From positions 36,418 to 100,417 of the forward strand of contig JAFAZH010000043.1 of assembly GCA_019239895.1 (NCBI GenBank): a stretch of 64,000 bases of DNA. The letters run 5' to 3'. Source of the stretch: Abditibacteriaceae bacterium. Lineage in GTDB: Bacteria; Armatimonadota; Abditibacteriia; Abditibacteriales; Abditibacteriaceae. Shown piece after piece: positions 8,116 through 16,580 of the stretch. The translations under genes and the position numbers were made by a program. The notes under the pieces were generated by a model, which searched no databases, was not told the origin of the DNA, and saw nothing but the letters and a program-made list of their open reading frames with translations. How positions within the stretch are numbered: the first letter of the stretch is position 1; every line of letters begins with the position of its first letter.

Positions 8116-9642
8116 ATGGCAGACCCGCAAGTGCTGGTGGTAGGAGCCGGGCCAACAGGTTTAGTGCTTGCATTGTGGCTGACCAAAGCCGGGGTTGCGG
8201 TGCGCATCATTGACAAAACGGCGGGGCCGGGCACGACCTCACGGGCTATTGTGCTCCAGGCCCGCACGCTTGAGTTCTATCGGCAGTTGGGTGTAGACCG
8301 CATCGCTATTGAGCGGGGCATTGACTTCAAAGCTGTGAATCTCTGGATCAGGGGCGGACGCGTAGGGCGCGTGCCGTTTGGCAATATTGGAGAGGCCATT
8401 AGCCCTTATCCCTACGCTCTCATTTTTCCGCAAGACCTGCACGAACAAATGCTGGTGGAGCAGCTTAACCTCTTGGGCGTTCATGTTGAGCGGGAGACCG
8501 AATTAGTGGACTTTACCTGCGACGGGGATGGGGTGCGTGCCGAATTGCGCACCAAGGCTGGCGAACCGGAAGTCTATCACGCTGCCTATCTCGTGGGTTG
8601 CGATGGTGCCCACTCGACGGTGCGCGAGAAATTAGCAGTTGGCTTCCCCGGCGGCACTTACGCCGACACCTATTATGTGGCAGACATCCTGGGGAGCGGC
8701 CCAGTTTTTGATGGTGAGATGCATGGCGCTCTTGATTATGCCGACTTTCTGGCGATGTTTCCCATGCAAGGGGGCGGAAGAGCGCGGCTGGTTGGCACAG
8801 TCCGTAAGAAACTGCATCATCAACAAGATTTGCGATGGGAGGATGTTAACCAAAGCATTGTGCGGCGACTGAAGATAAAGGTCGAAGCCGTCAACTGGTT
8901 CTCCACTTATCGGGTGCATCATCGCGTCGCCTCCCACTTTCAACAAGGGCGTGTCTTCTTGTTAGGGGACGCCGCTCATGTCCACAGCCCGGTGGGTGGA
9001 CAGGGAATGAATACCGGCATCGGCGATGCTGTTAACCTGGCCTGGAAATTGGTTGCAGTCCTACGGGACGCTGCGCCTACATCATTGTTAGAAACCTATG
9101 AGCCGGAACGCGTTGCTTTTGCGCAAAAACTGGTGGCTACTACGGATCGAGCCTTCACTTTTGTCAGTGCTCATGGGCCGTTGGCAAGGCGCGTGCGGCT
9201 GCGCGTTGTGCCGCGCCTCCTGCCTTTCCTGTTTCGATTTGCCTTCTTTCGTCGCCTGATGTTCCGCACCATCTCGCAGACAGCGATTCGGTATCCCAAC
9301 AGCCCTCTCAGCCAAGGACAGGTGGGTACTGTTGAAGGTGGGGATCGCCTGCCTTGGGTGCCATTCAAGGACGTGACTGGCAAGATGACAGACAATTTCG
9401 TGCCCCTAACATCATTGGATTGGCAGGTTCACTGCTATGGAGAGGCCGCGCCAGAATTAAAAACTATATGCGAGACCCGACGGTTGCCCCTCCATGTCTT
9501 TTCGTGGAACTCTGCCGCAGCACAAGCGGGCCTGACCCAAAACGCGGCCTACCTAGTGCGACCTGATGGATACATCGGGTTGGTAGATAGCGGGGCTAAC
9601 TCTGCTAACCTTACTGCTTACCTGGAGCGGTGGACAGGTTGA
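8116..9642 (+). CDS. FAD-dependent aromatic-ring monooxygenase (UbiH/PheA/TfdB-like)
   Basis: A 508-residue group A flavoprotein monooxygenase. The N terminus has the dinucleotide-binding VLVVGAGPTGLVLALWL. Asp163 sits in the DG motif GCDGAHSTVRE, and Asp285 in the GD motif LLGDAAHVHSPVGGQGMN, which binds the FAD ribityl chain. The C-terminal thioredoxin-like domain (about 400-508) marks the phenol/2,4-dichlorophenol hydroxylase branch. The expected reaction is NAD(P)H- and O2-dependent hydroxylation of an aromatic or polyketide-like ring. AAGGAG seven bases upstream of the ATG supports the start. It lies downstream of a TetR gene and near an FAH hydrolase, consistent with a small catabolic or detoxification locus. 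The substrate cannot be assigned. Confidence 0.9.
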   Translation: MADPQVLVVGAGPTGLVLALWLTKAGVAVRIIDKTAGPGTTSRAIVLQARTLEFYRQLGVDRIAIERGIDFKAVNLWIRGGRVGRVPFGNIGEAISPYPYALIFPQDLHEQMLVEQLNLLGVHVERETELVDFTCDGDGVRAELRTKAGEPEVYHAAYLVGCDGAHSTVREKLAVGFPGGTYADTYYVADILGSGPVFDGEMHGALDYADFLAMFPMQGGGRARLVGTVRKKLHHQQDLRWEDVNQSIVRRLKIKVEAVNWFSTYRVHHRVASHFQQGRVFLLGDAAHVHSPVGGQGMNTGIGDAVNLAWKLVAVLRDAAPTSLLETYEPERVAFAQKLVATTDRAFTFVSAHGPLARRVRLRVVPRLLPFLFRFAFFRRLMFRTISQTAIRYPNSPLSQGQVGTVEGGDRLPWVPFKDVTGKMTDNFVPLTSLDWQVHCYGEAAPELKTICETRRLPLHVFSWNSAAAQAGLTQNAAYLVRPDGYIGLVDSGANSANLTAYLERWTG

Positions 9643-9709
9643 CCTTATGAATCTGCACAGATTGGCGTTCAATGCCACACGCCGGTAGAAGTGCCAACTA
9701 GATCGTGTG

Positions 9710-9738
9710 TTGACGCAGCACACAGGCTTACCTATACT
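9710..9738 (+). promoter_or_regulatory. Sigma-70-type promoter upstream of secG
   Basis: TTGACG at 9710-9715 and TATACT at 9733-9738 are 17 bases apart. Transcription would begin near 9745, leaving a leader of about 105 bases before the secG TTG start. Confidence 0.6.
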
Positions 9739-9852
9739 AATCCGATGCGTCTGAGGCTCGTGGAACTGAACGGTTGTTGATTCGTTTAGCCCATAGGTTG
9801 AAAGAGTAGAATCGGTGGCGTGAGCCGACGTGGAGTTGAGGAGAAAATTTAG

Positions 9853-10191
9853 TTGCATACTTTTGTTACCATTTTACAGATAGCGTCCGCTTTGCTGTTG
9901 GTCGTGTTGATGGCTGTGCAAACCGATAAAGCCGAACAGGGCGGCGTCATGGGCATTGGAGCCGCTGGTGGCCGTTCTTCGAGCGATATTGATGTAGCCG
10001 TTGGCCCGGAGCGCATCCTGAAACCGCTCACCAAATGGGCTGGGATCGGGTTCCTCTTTGCTTCCATCTTAGGGGCCGTGCCAGCCGATAGCATCAATAT
10101 CATTCACGTCGTGGTGACTCTGGCGATTTACCTCGTCGTCATGTTGTATGGAGACATCATCTGGCGCACCCTGCTAGGCACTCGTCGTTAA
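9853..10191 (+). CDS. secG: Preprotein translocase subunit SecG
   Basis: A 112-residue protein. The first hydrophobic helix, FVTILQIASALLLVVLMAVQ, is followed by the Gly-rich loop EQGGVMGIGAAGGRSS, the SecG signature. A second helix lies at about residues 58-75 and a third hydrophobic stretch at 80-98. SecG assists SecYE and SecA in protein export through the inner membrane. It is longer than the usual 70-80 residues, because of the extra hydrophobic C-terminal part. The start is a TTG with GAGGAG about nine bases upstream, and no ATG is available before the first helix. tRNA-Leu follows 21 bases downstream on the same strand. Confidence 0.85.
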   Translation: MHTFVTILQIASALLLVVLMAVQTDKAEQGGVMGIGAAGGRSSSDIDVAVGPERILKPLTKWAGIGFLFASILGAVPADSINIIHVVVTLAIYLVVMLYGDIIWRTLLGTRR

Positions 10192-10212
10192 ACCTTAAAG
10201 TCGTAAAGCCTC

Positions 10213-10295
10213 GTCGCAGTGGCGGAATGGCAGACGCGCCAGCTTGAGGGGCTGGTGGGGGCAACCCCGTGGAGGTTCGAGTCCTCTCTGCGACA
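10213..10295 (+). tRNA. tRNA-Leu (GAG)
   Basis: A class II tRNA with a long variable arm. The acceptor stem GTCGCAG pairs with CTGCGAC (10288-10294), with A as discriminator. The anticodon stem CCAGC/GCTGG encloses the loop TTGAGGG, giving anticodon GAG (Leu). The variable arm contains GGGG...CCCC, and the T arm has TTCGAGT. The CCA end is not encoded. Confidence 0.95.
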
Positions 10296-10313
10296 TTAAA
10301 GATAAACGCAACT

Positions 10314-10355
10314 TGACATTGCTCGCTAATCTGGGGGCAATGTCATTTTCTTTTA
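10314..10355 (+). terminator. Rho-independent terminator after tRNA-Leu
   Basis: TGACATTGC (10314-10322) pairs with GCAATGTCA (10337-10345), a 9-bp stem followed by TTTTCTTTTATT. This should end the secG/tRNA-Leu transcript before the peptidase gene. Confidence 0.75.
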
Positions 10356-10395
10356 TTAACCTCTCCAAAGTTCTACCCTGAGAAAGCCGAACATT

Positions 10396-11973
10396 ATGCA
10401 GCGTAACAGTTGGAGCACATTTTTGTTCCCTCCCATAAAGTGGTTGCTAATAAGCTGCACAGTAGGCTACCTATTTGTAGCAACGGCCAATGTCGGAACC
10501 CCCGCAACCGTTAATCCTCTCCATGTTTTAATTGTTGGTGGTGGGCCGGACAAAGAGAACAACCAGGTCGCCATTGAAAGCAATGTCCGTTATGTGGGAC
10601 GCCTGCTACCGCCTGGCACGGTGCATACCACGCTATTCGCCGATGGCAACCCGCGCCATGCGACAGTGCTGTACGATGAAGACATGCGTGCGCTGGCACC
10701 AGCCCGTCAATTATTGACCTTGCTGCTCTCCGGGCGCGAGGGTGCTGCCGATGCTTCCCACTATCGCCCACCAAACCTCGGTCTTTCTTTAGACGGCGCG
10801 GCCCGGCTTGCGCCTATTAACAACGCCTTTACTCAACTGGCTCATGATACAGCCTCAAATAGCTTTCCGGTATTGTTGTACTTCACTGGACATGGCAGCC
10901 CGGATGATGCGGATAAGGAAAATAATAAATTCGATCTGTGGGATGGAGAGCACAAAGGCGAGGCCCTTTCGGTGCGGCAGTTGGCGCAACAGGTGGCGCG
11001 TCTGCCCGCTAATGTGCCCGTTACTCTTGTGATGGTGCAGTGCTTTGCTGGCTCTTTTGGCAACTTGCTCTTTGAAGGTGGCGATCCACAGGGGCAACCC
11101 ATCAAGCGCGACTTGGCTGGTTTTTTTGCAACAGTTAAAGACCACATGGCTGCTGGCTGCACCTCCGCCGTCAACGAAGCCGAATATCACGACTTTACTT
11201 CTTATTTCTTTGCGGCGCTGACAGGCCGTGACCGTATGGGCCGTGCTATCACGGGGGCTGATTACAATCATGATGGGCGCGTGGGTATGGACGAAGCCTA
11301 CTGTTACACCCTGTCCCACGATGTCACTATTGACATTCCAGTCTGCACCTCCGATGTCTTCTTGCGTCGTTGGGTTAAAGGCGCAGACACCAAAATCTTC
11401 CAGATTCCCTATAGCGATGTGCAAGCCTGGGCCACTCCTGCCCAACGTGCCGCCCTTGAAGCCTTATCCAGACAATTACATCTAAGTGGTGATGGGCGAT
11501 TGGACGAAGCCTATCGGAACTTGAGCGATATGCCTTCGAGCGTGGCAATGGACAAACTGCGGCGCGGCGCAATCTATCAAAGGAATCTGCACACCATACA
11601 GCACTTTGATGCCCTGCGCCTCAAGGGACGCCGCGCCTTGCTGCGCCAGTGGCCTGCACTCCGCACACCTGGCACCAAAAGCTACACCTCTGTGGAGAAC
11701 AAAGCCTTAGCCGCTCTAACGCGCCAAATCAAAGCCGGGCGGTGGCAAGACCTGCTTAGCACGGCAGGAAGCTTAGATAAGGCCGTGGAGTCTATGGAAT
11801 CACAGGAAGCCGCCGAGTCTTACCTGGTGCGCTTTGTGCGATTGTGCAAAAGTGTGGTGTTAGCGCATAACCTGCAAGAACATGGCGACCCAGCACTGCA
11901 AGCACGGTTTAATCACCTTGTGGAACTGGAAGGGCAAACCTTATTGTCACCTGCTACCAGTACTCCTCGCTGA
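10396..11973 (+). CDS. Secreted or membrane-anchored caspase-like peptidase (C13 legumain-like), with EF-hand loop
   Basis: A 525-residue protein. A hydrophobic N-terminal segment (about 12-32) would act as signal peptide or anchor. Then comes a clan CD caspase-like fold: HVLIVGGGPDKENN at the first strand, His166 in LLYFTGHGSPDD and Cys216 in VMVQCFAGSF, the expected catalytic pair. Residues 289-300, DYNHDGRVGMDE, match an EF-hand calcium loop, with Asp, Asn, Asp, Gly and Glu at canonical positions. The C-terminal 200 residues are helical and unassigned. C13-type enzymes cleave after Asn or Asp or act as transamidases. The substrate here is unknown, and no partner gene is adjacent. It follows the tRNA-Leu terminator, so it probably has its own promoter. 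Confidence 0.78.
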   Translation: MQRNSWSTFLFPPIKWLLISCTVGYLFVATANVGTPATVNPLHVLIVGGGPDKENNQVAIESNVRYVGRLLPPGTVHTTLFADGNPRHATVLYDEDMRALAPARQLLTLLLSGREGAADASHYRPPNLGLSLDGAARLAPINNAFTQLAHDTASNSFPVLLYFTGHGSPDDADKENNKFDLWDGEHKGEALSVRQLAQQVARLPANVPVTLVMVQCFAGSFGNLLFEGGDPQGQPIKRDLAGFFATVKDHMAAGCTSAVNEAEYHDFTSYFFAALTGRDRMGRAITGADYNHDGRVGMDEAYCYTLSHDVTIDIPVCTSDVFLRRWVKGADTKIFQIPYSDVQAWATPAQRAALEALSRQLHLSGDGRLDEAYRNLSDMPSSVAMDKLRRGAIYQRNLHTIQHFDALRLKGRRALLRQWPALRTPGTKSYTSVENKALAALTRQIKAGRWQDLLSTAGSLDKAVESMESQEAAESYLVRFVRLCKSVVLAHNLQEHGDPALQARFNHLVELEGQTLLSPATSTPR

Positions 11974-12010
11974 TAGCTGCGAAAGGTTCGAGCTGGTAAC
12001 CCCATAGTTC

Positions 12011-12114
12011 GTTATTCTGAGCAGGGCGAAAAATCTGGTAGGAGTCCTTTGATAGAGTACTAATTACACCTGTATAACTCCGCACAGCAAATTCTTCGCC
12101 TTGCTCAGAATGAC
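12011..12114. repeat. Intergenic inverted repeat, dispersed family copy 1
   Basis: The arms at 12011-12036 (GTTATTCTGAGCAGGGCG...) and 12089-12114 (...CTTGCTCAGAATGAC) pair over about 26 bases with four mismatches. The core between the arms shares TATAACTCCGCA with the copy at 16346-16455. It fills the gap between the convergent peptidase and glycosylase genes, where it could also act as a terminator. Confidence 0.75.
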
Positions 12115-12138
12115 AGTGATGCAAATAAACAGTGCTTG

Positions 12139-12852
12139 TCAACTAACCTTTGGTTCGTTATCCAGTGAACGCCAGAGATACCAGGAAGCAACGCTACGAT
12201 AAGGCTGCCACGGTTCAGCAATGCTGCGCATCACCGTTGGTGACGGTGGTTCAGACAGGTCGTAAATCTTACGCATAGCATTACGTAGCCCTAAATCATC
12301 TACTGCCAGAATATCGAGCCGTCCCAGAGAAAAAATCAGAAACATCTCGGCTGTCCAACGACCAATGCCGCGCACGGGGATGAGGGCCGCAATAATTTCC
12401 TCTTCGTCCATTTTCTGAAACTTTTGGGAATCAATGGCACCACTCACAAAGTGTTCTGCCAAATCTCGAATAGAACGAGTTTTGTTAGCCGATAAACCAA
12501 TGCCACGCAAGGATTCATCGGAGAGCTTTAGCACATAATCGGGGGGTGGGAAATCATGGTCAGCAGCCAGGGCTGCAAATCTGCCGCGAATGGCACGCGC
12601 CGCATAGGTCGAAATCTGCTGGCCGATGATACTGGATGAAAGGGCACGCCATGCATCCGGCTCCGAGCGCATCTCGCATGGCCCGACCCGTTTAATCACT
12701 GCGGCTAAGAGGGGATCAGACTTTTTGAGATGATTTACGGCGCGGGTGTGCAATCGCTTAATAGATGCTGGGTCAGTGGGAGGTGCCCTACGCTGCCCTT
12801 TGCCGGACGGCGCAGCGTGTGCATCATTGGCTGCTTTGGTATTTGTTTTCAT
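12139..12852 (-). CDS. DNA-3-methyladenine glycosylase (AlkA-like, HhH-GPD)
   Basis: A 237-residue base-excision repair enzyme. The HhH-GPD core (about 68-220) includes SSSIIGQQISTYAA, the helix-hairpin-helix LIPVRGIGRWTAEMFLI, and the catalytic Asp186 in LAVDDLGLR. Known relatives excise alkylated purines from DNA, leaving an abasic site. The N-terminal 30 residues are basic and low in complexity. It lacks the N-terminal AlkA domain found in E. coli, as is common for short AlkA/MagIII-type proteins. Its start overlaps the end of the ATP-grasp gene by 29 bp, so the two are translated from one message. Confidence 0.9.
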   Translation of the reverse strand: MKTNTKAANDAHAAPSGKGQRRAPPTDPASIKRLHTRAVNHLKKSDPLLAAVIKRVGPCEMRSEPDAWRALSSSIIGQQISTYAARAIRGRFAALAADHDFPPPDYVLKLSDESLRGIGLSANKTRSIRDLAEHFVSGAIDSQKFQKMDEEEIIAALIPVRGIGRWTAEMFLIFSLGRLDILAVDDLGLRNAMRKIYDLSEPPSPTVMRSIAEPWQPYRSVASWYLWRSLDNEPKVS

Positions 12853-13774
12853 CAGTGTTTGATACGAATTTATGATTTATCAGGGCTTCGTAAAATCCAG
12901 ACACATCAGCATGGAGAGGGAGACCCGCAACTTGAGCATCTCCTAATTCGATAATTGACCAGTTGCCATCCCGTCGCTTTGCCACATCCATTGTAAAGAA
13001 GTCGCTCTGCACTGCTTGCGCGGCGTTACAAAACTGATCTAACGGAAGGGCATCAACGGAATAGTTGCCTTCTTCCCAGTATTCAGCAACGAAGATTGGC
13101 TGGTGATGCCAAAAGAAAATACGATGCTCTTGAATGAGCGGCATTCCGCTTTTGCTATGAGTAGTCAGTGGCTCAAACTCTATAAATTCTCGAAAGACCA
13201 GACCTTCATTTAAGCTCTCATCTTGCAGTTCCACAAAGCGGCGCACCACCCGCTCAACAGCCGCACGATCAGCCGCCGACGGAATAAAACAGGCTTCTGC
13301 CCATTCATGTTTACGTGACTTTACATAGTCCTTAACGATGATTGGTGCCGCGCCAAAAACTTCCAGGTGCTGCATAATCTCGTCAAATGGAATGTGATTA
13401 ACATCGCCGGAGTAGGGAAGCCACACCGACTGTGCTGTCCACGCCTGCAAAGCCGGATACCATTCAGGTAAATAATGGCAATGCTGATAGGCAGCAGGAC
13501 TATTGATGAGCTGGATACCTCGCCCCATTAACGCATTAAACAGTTCGCTATACTGCGTTGGGCGCAACATCCAACCGCGATAAATGCCCGATGTTAGCTC
13601 TGCTTCCTCTCTCACCCGTCGCACCGCTTGGGCTGCATCTTGCGCATTGACTAGGGCTTCGTAATCTATCACCGCATAGGACAGCCCTAAGCTTTCCACA
13701 GCCGCAACTTCGCGTGCATAATCGGCATCTGGTTTTCTGGGAGTCAGCGGATCGGAACAGAAAATGAGCTTCAT
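12824..13774 (-). CDS. ATP-grasp domain protein of unknown substrate
   Basis: A 316-residue protein. The N-terminal 100 residues look like a Rossmann-type preATP-grasp region starting MKLIFCSDPLTPRKPD. The second half fits an ATP-grasp fold: PIIVKDYVKSRKHEW (the nucleotide-binding strand with Lys), GLVFREFIEFEPL, an EHRIFFWHH strand, and DVAKRRDGNWSIIELGD near the end, where metal-binding acidic residues are expected. Such proteins usually ligate a carboxylate to an amine using ATP. It resembles the uncharacterised ATP-grasp proteins sometimes linked to small-molecule or phage-related clusters. It is overlapped by the glycosylase gene and follows pepF by 12 bases, so the three genes are co-directional and probably co-transcribed. 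Confidence 0.7.
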   Translation of the reverse strand: MKLIFCSDPLTPRKPDADYAREVAAVESLGLSYAVIDYEALVNAQDAAQAVRRVREEAELTSGIYRGWMLRPTQYSELFNALMGRGIQLINSPAAYQHCHYLPEWYPALQAWTAQSVWLPYSGDVNHIPFDEIMQHLEVFGAAPIIVKDYVKSRKHEWAEACFIPSAADRAAVERVVRRFVELQDESLNEGLVFREFIEFEPLTTHSKSGMPLIQEHRIFFWHHQPIFVAEYWEEGNYSVDALPLDQFCNAAQAVQSDFFTMDVAKRRDGNWSIIELGDAQVAGLPLHADVSGFYEALINHKFVSNTDENKYQSSQ

Positions 13775-13786
13775 CGTGGAATTCTC

Positions 13787-15622
13787 TTACTGTGCCAATT
13801 CTTCCATTTGAGCGATAGTCTCATCGAATACATCTAACGCTTGCTGAATGGGATGAGGGGTTGCCATATCAACGCCTGCGCCACGTAAGAGATTGATGGA
13901 AGTATCCGAGCCGCCACCACGCAAGAAGTTCAGATAACGCTCTACGGCGGGTTGTCCTTCTTCTAGAATTTGTTTAGAGAGAGCCGCCGCTGCCGAAATG
14001 CCGGTGGCATATTGGTAGACGTAGAAGTTGTAGTAGAAGTGAGGAATACGCGCCCATTCGATGGCGGCGCAATCATCTACATTGACTTCCGCACCGTAAT
14101 AATCCTTATTGATTTGCAGATACATTTGACTCATGCTTTCGGCAGTGAGGGCTTCACCGCTTTCTACCGCTTGATGAATCTTTAGCTCGAATTCTGCAAA
14201 GAGCGTTTGACGGTAGAGCGTAGTGCGGAAGCCTTCGGCGTGCGAGTTTAAGAGATACAGTTGCAAGGCACGGTCATCGTCGCGCTTGGCCTGTTCGACC
14301 AAATGGTGGGTGAGCAATGCCTCGTTTAAGGTGCTGGCAACTTCCGCCACAAAGATGGTATAGCCTGCGTAGATATACGGCTGGGCTTCGCGGGCAAAAT
14401 AGGAGTGCATGGAGTGGCCGAACTCGTGGGCGAGGGTAAAGGTGCGGTGTAAGTCGTCCTGCCAGTTCATTAGGATGTAGGGTGGGGTGGCATACGAGCC
14501 ATCGCTGAAAGCACCGCTGGTTTTGCCTTCATTTTCCAGGACATCCACCCAACGGGACTCAAAACCCTGCTGCAAAACTTGTGCGTATTTGCTTCCCAAT
14601 GGCTGCACCGCATCACGCACCATTTTCTGAGCTTGCTCGTAAGGCACAGGGCGATCAATATCGGCCACCATTGGCACGTATAAGTCCCACATCTGCAAGT
14701 CTTCCAGACCCAGTAGCTTTTTGCGCAAGCGCAGGTAGCGATGCAAAACCGGCAACCGCTCGCGCACGGTCGAGATCAGGTTGTGATAAACCTCAACCGG
14801 AATATCATCGGGAGCCAGGGCCGCTTGCAAAGCTGACTCATAATGGCGCACCCGTGCGTTACAGACGTTGGCTTTAATGGCACCAGAAAGGGTTGCCGCG
14901 AGAGTGTTGCGCCATTTGAAGTATTCGCCGTGCATGGTGCGGAAAGCTTCTTCGCGCACGCGGCGATCACGATTTTCTAAGAAGCTGAGATAGCGCCCAT
15001 GCGACAGTTCGGCTTCCTGTCCGTTTTCATCATGCACCGGGGGGAACTTTAAGTCAGCATTATTGAAGAGGGCAAAGACGGTGTCCGTGCCGTTCATCGC
15101 TTCTTGCGCCTGTGCCAGAACATCTTCGACTTCGGCACTGCGCACATGAGGCCGACGGCGTTCCAGGGTTTCAAAGTAGTAATCATAAAGCTTTAACCCT
15201 GGTTCCTGTGCGGCAAAATCGCGCAACTGTTCTGGCGACAGGCTCAGGATTTGCGGCTCAATAAAAGCCGTCGCCGAGGCCAGGCGAGTGCCCAGCATTT
15301 GCGAGCGGTCGGAACGGGCCTGCGCTTCTGCATTGCCATTATCCTCGCTACGTCGCAAAGAGGCATACGAGCGCACCCGGCCAAACACGGTGCCGATTTC
15401 GTCACGGAGTTGCAGACATTGCAATAGGTTCTGCGCTGATTGGATAAAGGCATCCTGCATGGCGGGAAATGAACCCATCATGGATTCGACTCGTGCAAAG
15501 TCGGCTTCCCACGCCGCATCGTCGGCATAGACCACCGATAAATCCCAGGTTAATTCGGTAGGCACTTCGATGCGCTTAGGCAACTTTTTGATTTCAGGTT
15601 TGGTTGTGGCTTCCGTAGACAT
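13787..15622 (-). CDS. pepF: Oligoendopeptidase F (M3 family)
   Basis: A 611-residue cytosolic zinc peptidase. The zinc motif HEFGH is at 399-403, within LAHEFGHSMHSYFA, and the third ligand Glu follows in VAEVASTLNEALL. The N-terminal region is the helical M3B domain, and the late segment YYNFYVYQYATGISAA is typical of PepF. Members degrade peptides of about 5-20 residues. Length matches the family. The first 15 residues are rich in Lys and Thr and may be flexible. It leads a three-gene minus-strand group with the ATP-grasp and glycosylase genes, whose metabolic link is not obvious. Confidence 0.94.
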   Translation of the reverse strand: MSTEATTKPEIKKLPKRIEVPTELTWDLSVVYADDAAWEADFARVESMMGSFPAMQDAFIQSAQNLLQCLQLRDEIGTVFGRVRSYASLRRSEDNGNAEAQARSDRSQMLGTRLASATAFIEPQILSLSPEQLRDFAAQEPGLKLYDYYFETLERRRPHVRSAEVEDVLAQAQEAMNGTDTVFALFNNADLKFPPVHDENGQEAELSHGRYLSFLENRDRRVREEAFRTMHGEYFKWRNTLAATLSGAIKANVCNARVRHYESALQAALAPDDIPVEVYHNLISTVRERLPVLHRYLRLRKKLLGLEDLQMWDLYVPMVADIDRPVPYEQAQKMVRDAVQPLGSKYAQVLQQGFESRWVDVLENEGKTSGAFSDGSYATPPYILMNWQDDLHRTFTLAHEFGHSMHSYFAREAQPYIYAGYTIFVAEVASTLNEALLTHHLVEQAKRDDDRALQLYLLNSHAEGFRTTLYRQTLFAEFELKIHQAVESGEALTAESMSQMYLQINKDYYGAEVNVDDCAAIEWARIPHFYYNFYVYQYATGISAAAALSKQILEEGQPAVERYLNFLRGGGSDTSINLLRGAGVDMATPHPIQQALDVFDETIAQMEELAQ

Positions 15623-15961
15623 TAAGCATCCTCACAGGTTAAAGGCATCTCTATAAGCTAATCTTCCTAAGTATAAGCTGTGGCTCTAACTGAGGCATTC
15701 CATTCGTTTAGCAAGAAATCAGGAAAGTAGGAACAAGAAACAAGTTGCCTTAGTGAAGTGACAAGAAAATGCCGCGTTCACCCGTTAAATTCCTGCTTCT
15801 CCGTATCCTGATTTCCTGTAAATCATCCGTAGCCCTTGGTGGAGCGCCGCCTGAAAATATGGTGAAATCAGGTGGTGCCATATTCTTTACCTGCCTGTAA
15901 CATGGGTGAAATGGGGCGGCTGTAAAATGAGTTGAGATAGATAAAGGGAGGTAAGAACTTC
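15623..15961. other. Intergenic region with two hairpins between pepF and glnB
   Basis: Divergent gap of 339 bases. One two-part stem pairs GAAATCAGGA (15715-15724) plus AGGAA (15729-15733) with TTCCT (15790-15794) plus TCCTGATTTC (15806-15815). A second hairpin pairs AATATGG (15856-15862) with CCATATT (15878-15884). No confident promoter or small ORF is seen. GGAGGT nine to ten bases before the glnB ATG is a strong ribosome site. Confidence 0.5.
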
Positions 15962-16300
15962 ATGAAGCAAATCGTGGCTGTGTTGCGGCCTCACAAATTA
16001 CAAGATGTGAAAAATGCCCTGTTGGAAATGGGTGTGGTGGGTATGACGGTGACCGATGTCCGTGGCGCAGGTCGCCAGAAAGGGCATGTGGAGCGTTATC
16101 GTGGCAGTGAATATACCGTTGATCTGCTGAGTAAGGTCAAAATTGAAATTGTGCTGAAAGAGGATCAAGTAGATGCGGTCGTTAAGACTATCAGCGAGAC
16201 CGCGCGCACGGGTGAGATTGGTGATGGCAAAATCTTTGTCCTGCCCGTGGAACAGATTATCCGTGTTCGCACCGGGGATCGAGATCAAGACGCACTCTGA
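15962..16300 (+). CDS. glnB: P-II family nitrogen regulatory protein
   Basis: A 112-residue P-II protein of standard length. It starts MKQIVAVLRPHKLQDVKNAL. The T-loop reads YRGSEYTVDLL, with Tyr51 in the usual uridylylation position, and the B-loop TGEIGDGKIFVLPVE binds ATP/ADP. The C terminus RVRTGDRDQDAL matches the C-loop. P-II senses 2-oxoglutarate and adenylate charge, and controls nitrogen enzymes and ammonium transporters. GlnB and GlnK cannot be told apart with certainty; the nearby amt gene favours a GlnK-like role. Unlike the usual glnK-amt operon, amt here is on the opposite strand, with a transposase remnant between. Confidence 0.95.
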   Translation: MKQIVAVLRPHKLQDVKNALLEMGVVGMTVTDVRGAGRQKGHVERYRGSEYTVDLLSKVKIEIVLKEDQVDAVVKTISETARTGEIGDGKIFVLPVEQIIRVRTGDRDQDAL

Positions 16301-16345
16301 TGTGGAACTTCTAACCAGATAAAATGCAACGTCATCAGAATAGTC

Positions 16346-16455
16346 TGTCATGCTGAACGCAGCGAAGCATCTGGTAACGGCATTCGTAAAGCAATAGGTG
16401 AACCATAGATTCTATAGCTCCGCAAAGTAGATGCTTCACTACGCTCAACATGACA
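16346..16455. repeat. Intergenic inverted repeat, dispersed family copy 2
   Basis: The arms TGTCATGCTGAACGCAGCGA... (16346-16372) and ...ACGCTCAACATGACA (16429-16455) pair over 27 bases with few mismatches. The core contains TATAGCTCCGCAAAG, close to TATAACTCCGCACAG in the copy at 12011-12114, so these share an origin rather than only a stem. Confidence 0.8.
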
Positions 16456-16501
16456 CACGCCGTGAAATGGGGTTTCTAATTTTGTAGTGCCCTGAGACTT
16501 T

Positions 16502-16551
16502 CAACAGCAGAGCCAGCAGACCCTATGGGGCGTCTGCTGGCTCTGCTGTTG
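16502..16551. terminator. Perfect 20-bp hairpin, probable bidirectional terminator
   Basis: CAACAGCAGAGCCAGCAGAC (16502-16521) is exactly complementary to 16532-16551, with a 10-base loop. It lies between glnB (plus) and the truncated transposase gene (minus), which converge here. There is only a short T run (TGTTGTTTAA), so efficiency is uncertain. It could also be the end of an old mobile element. Confidence 0.55.
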
Positions 16552-16580
16552 TTTAACTACAGTTACTTCTTATTTGCCGT

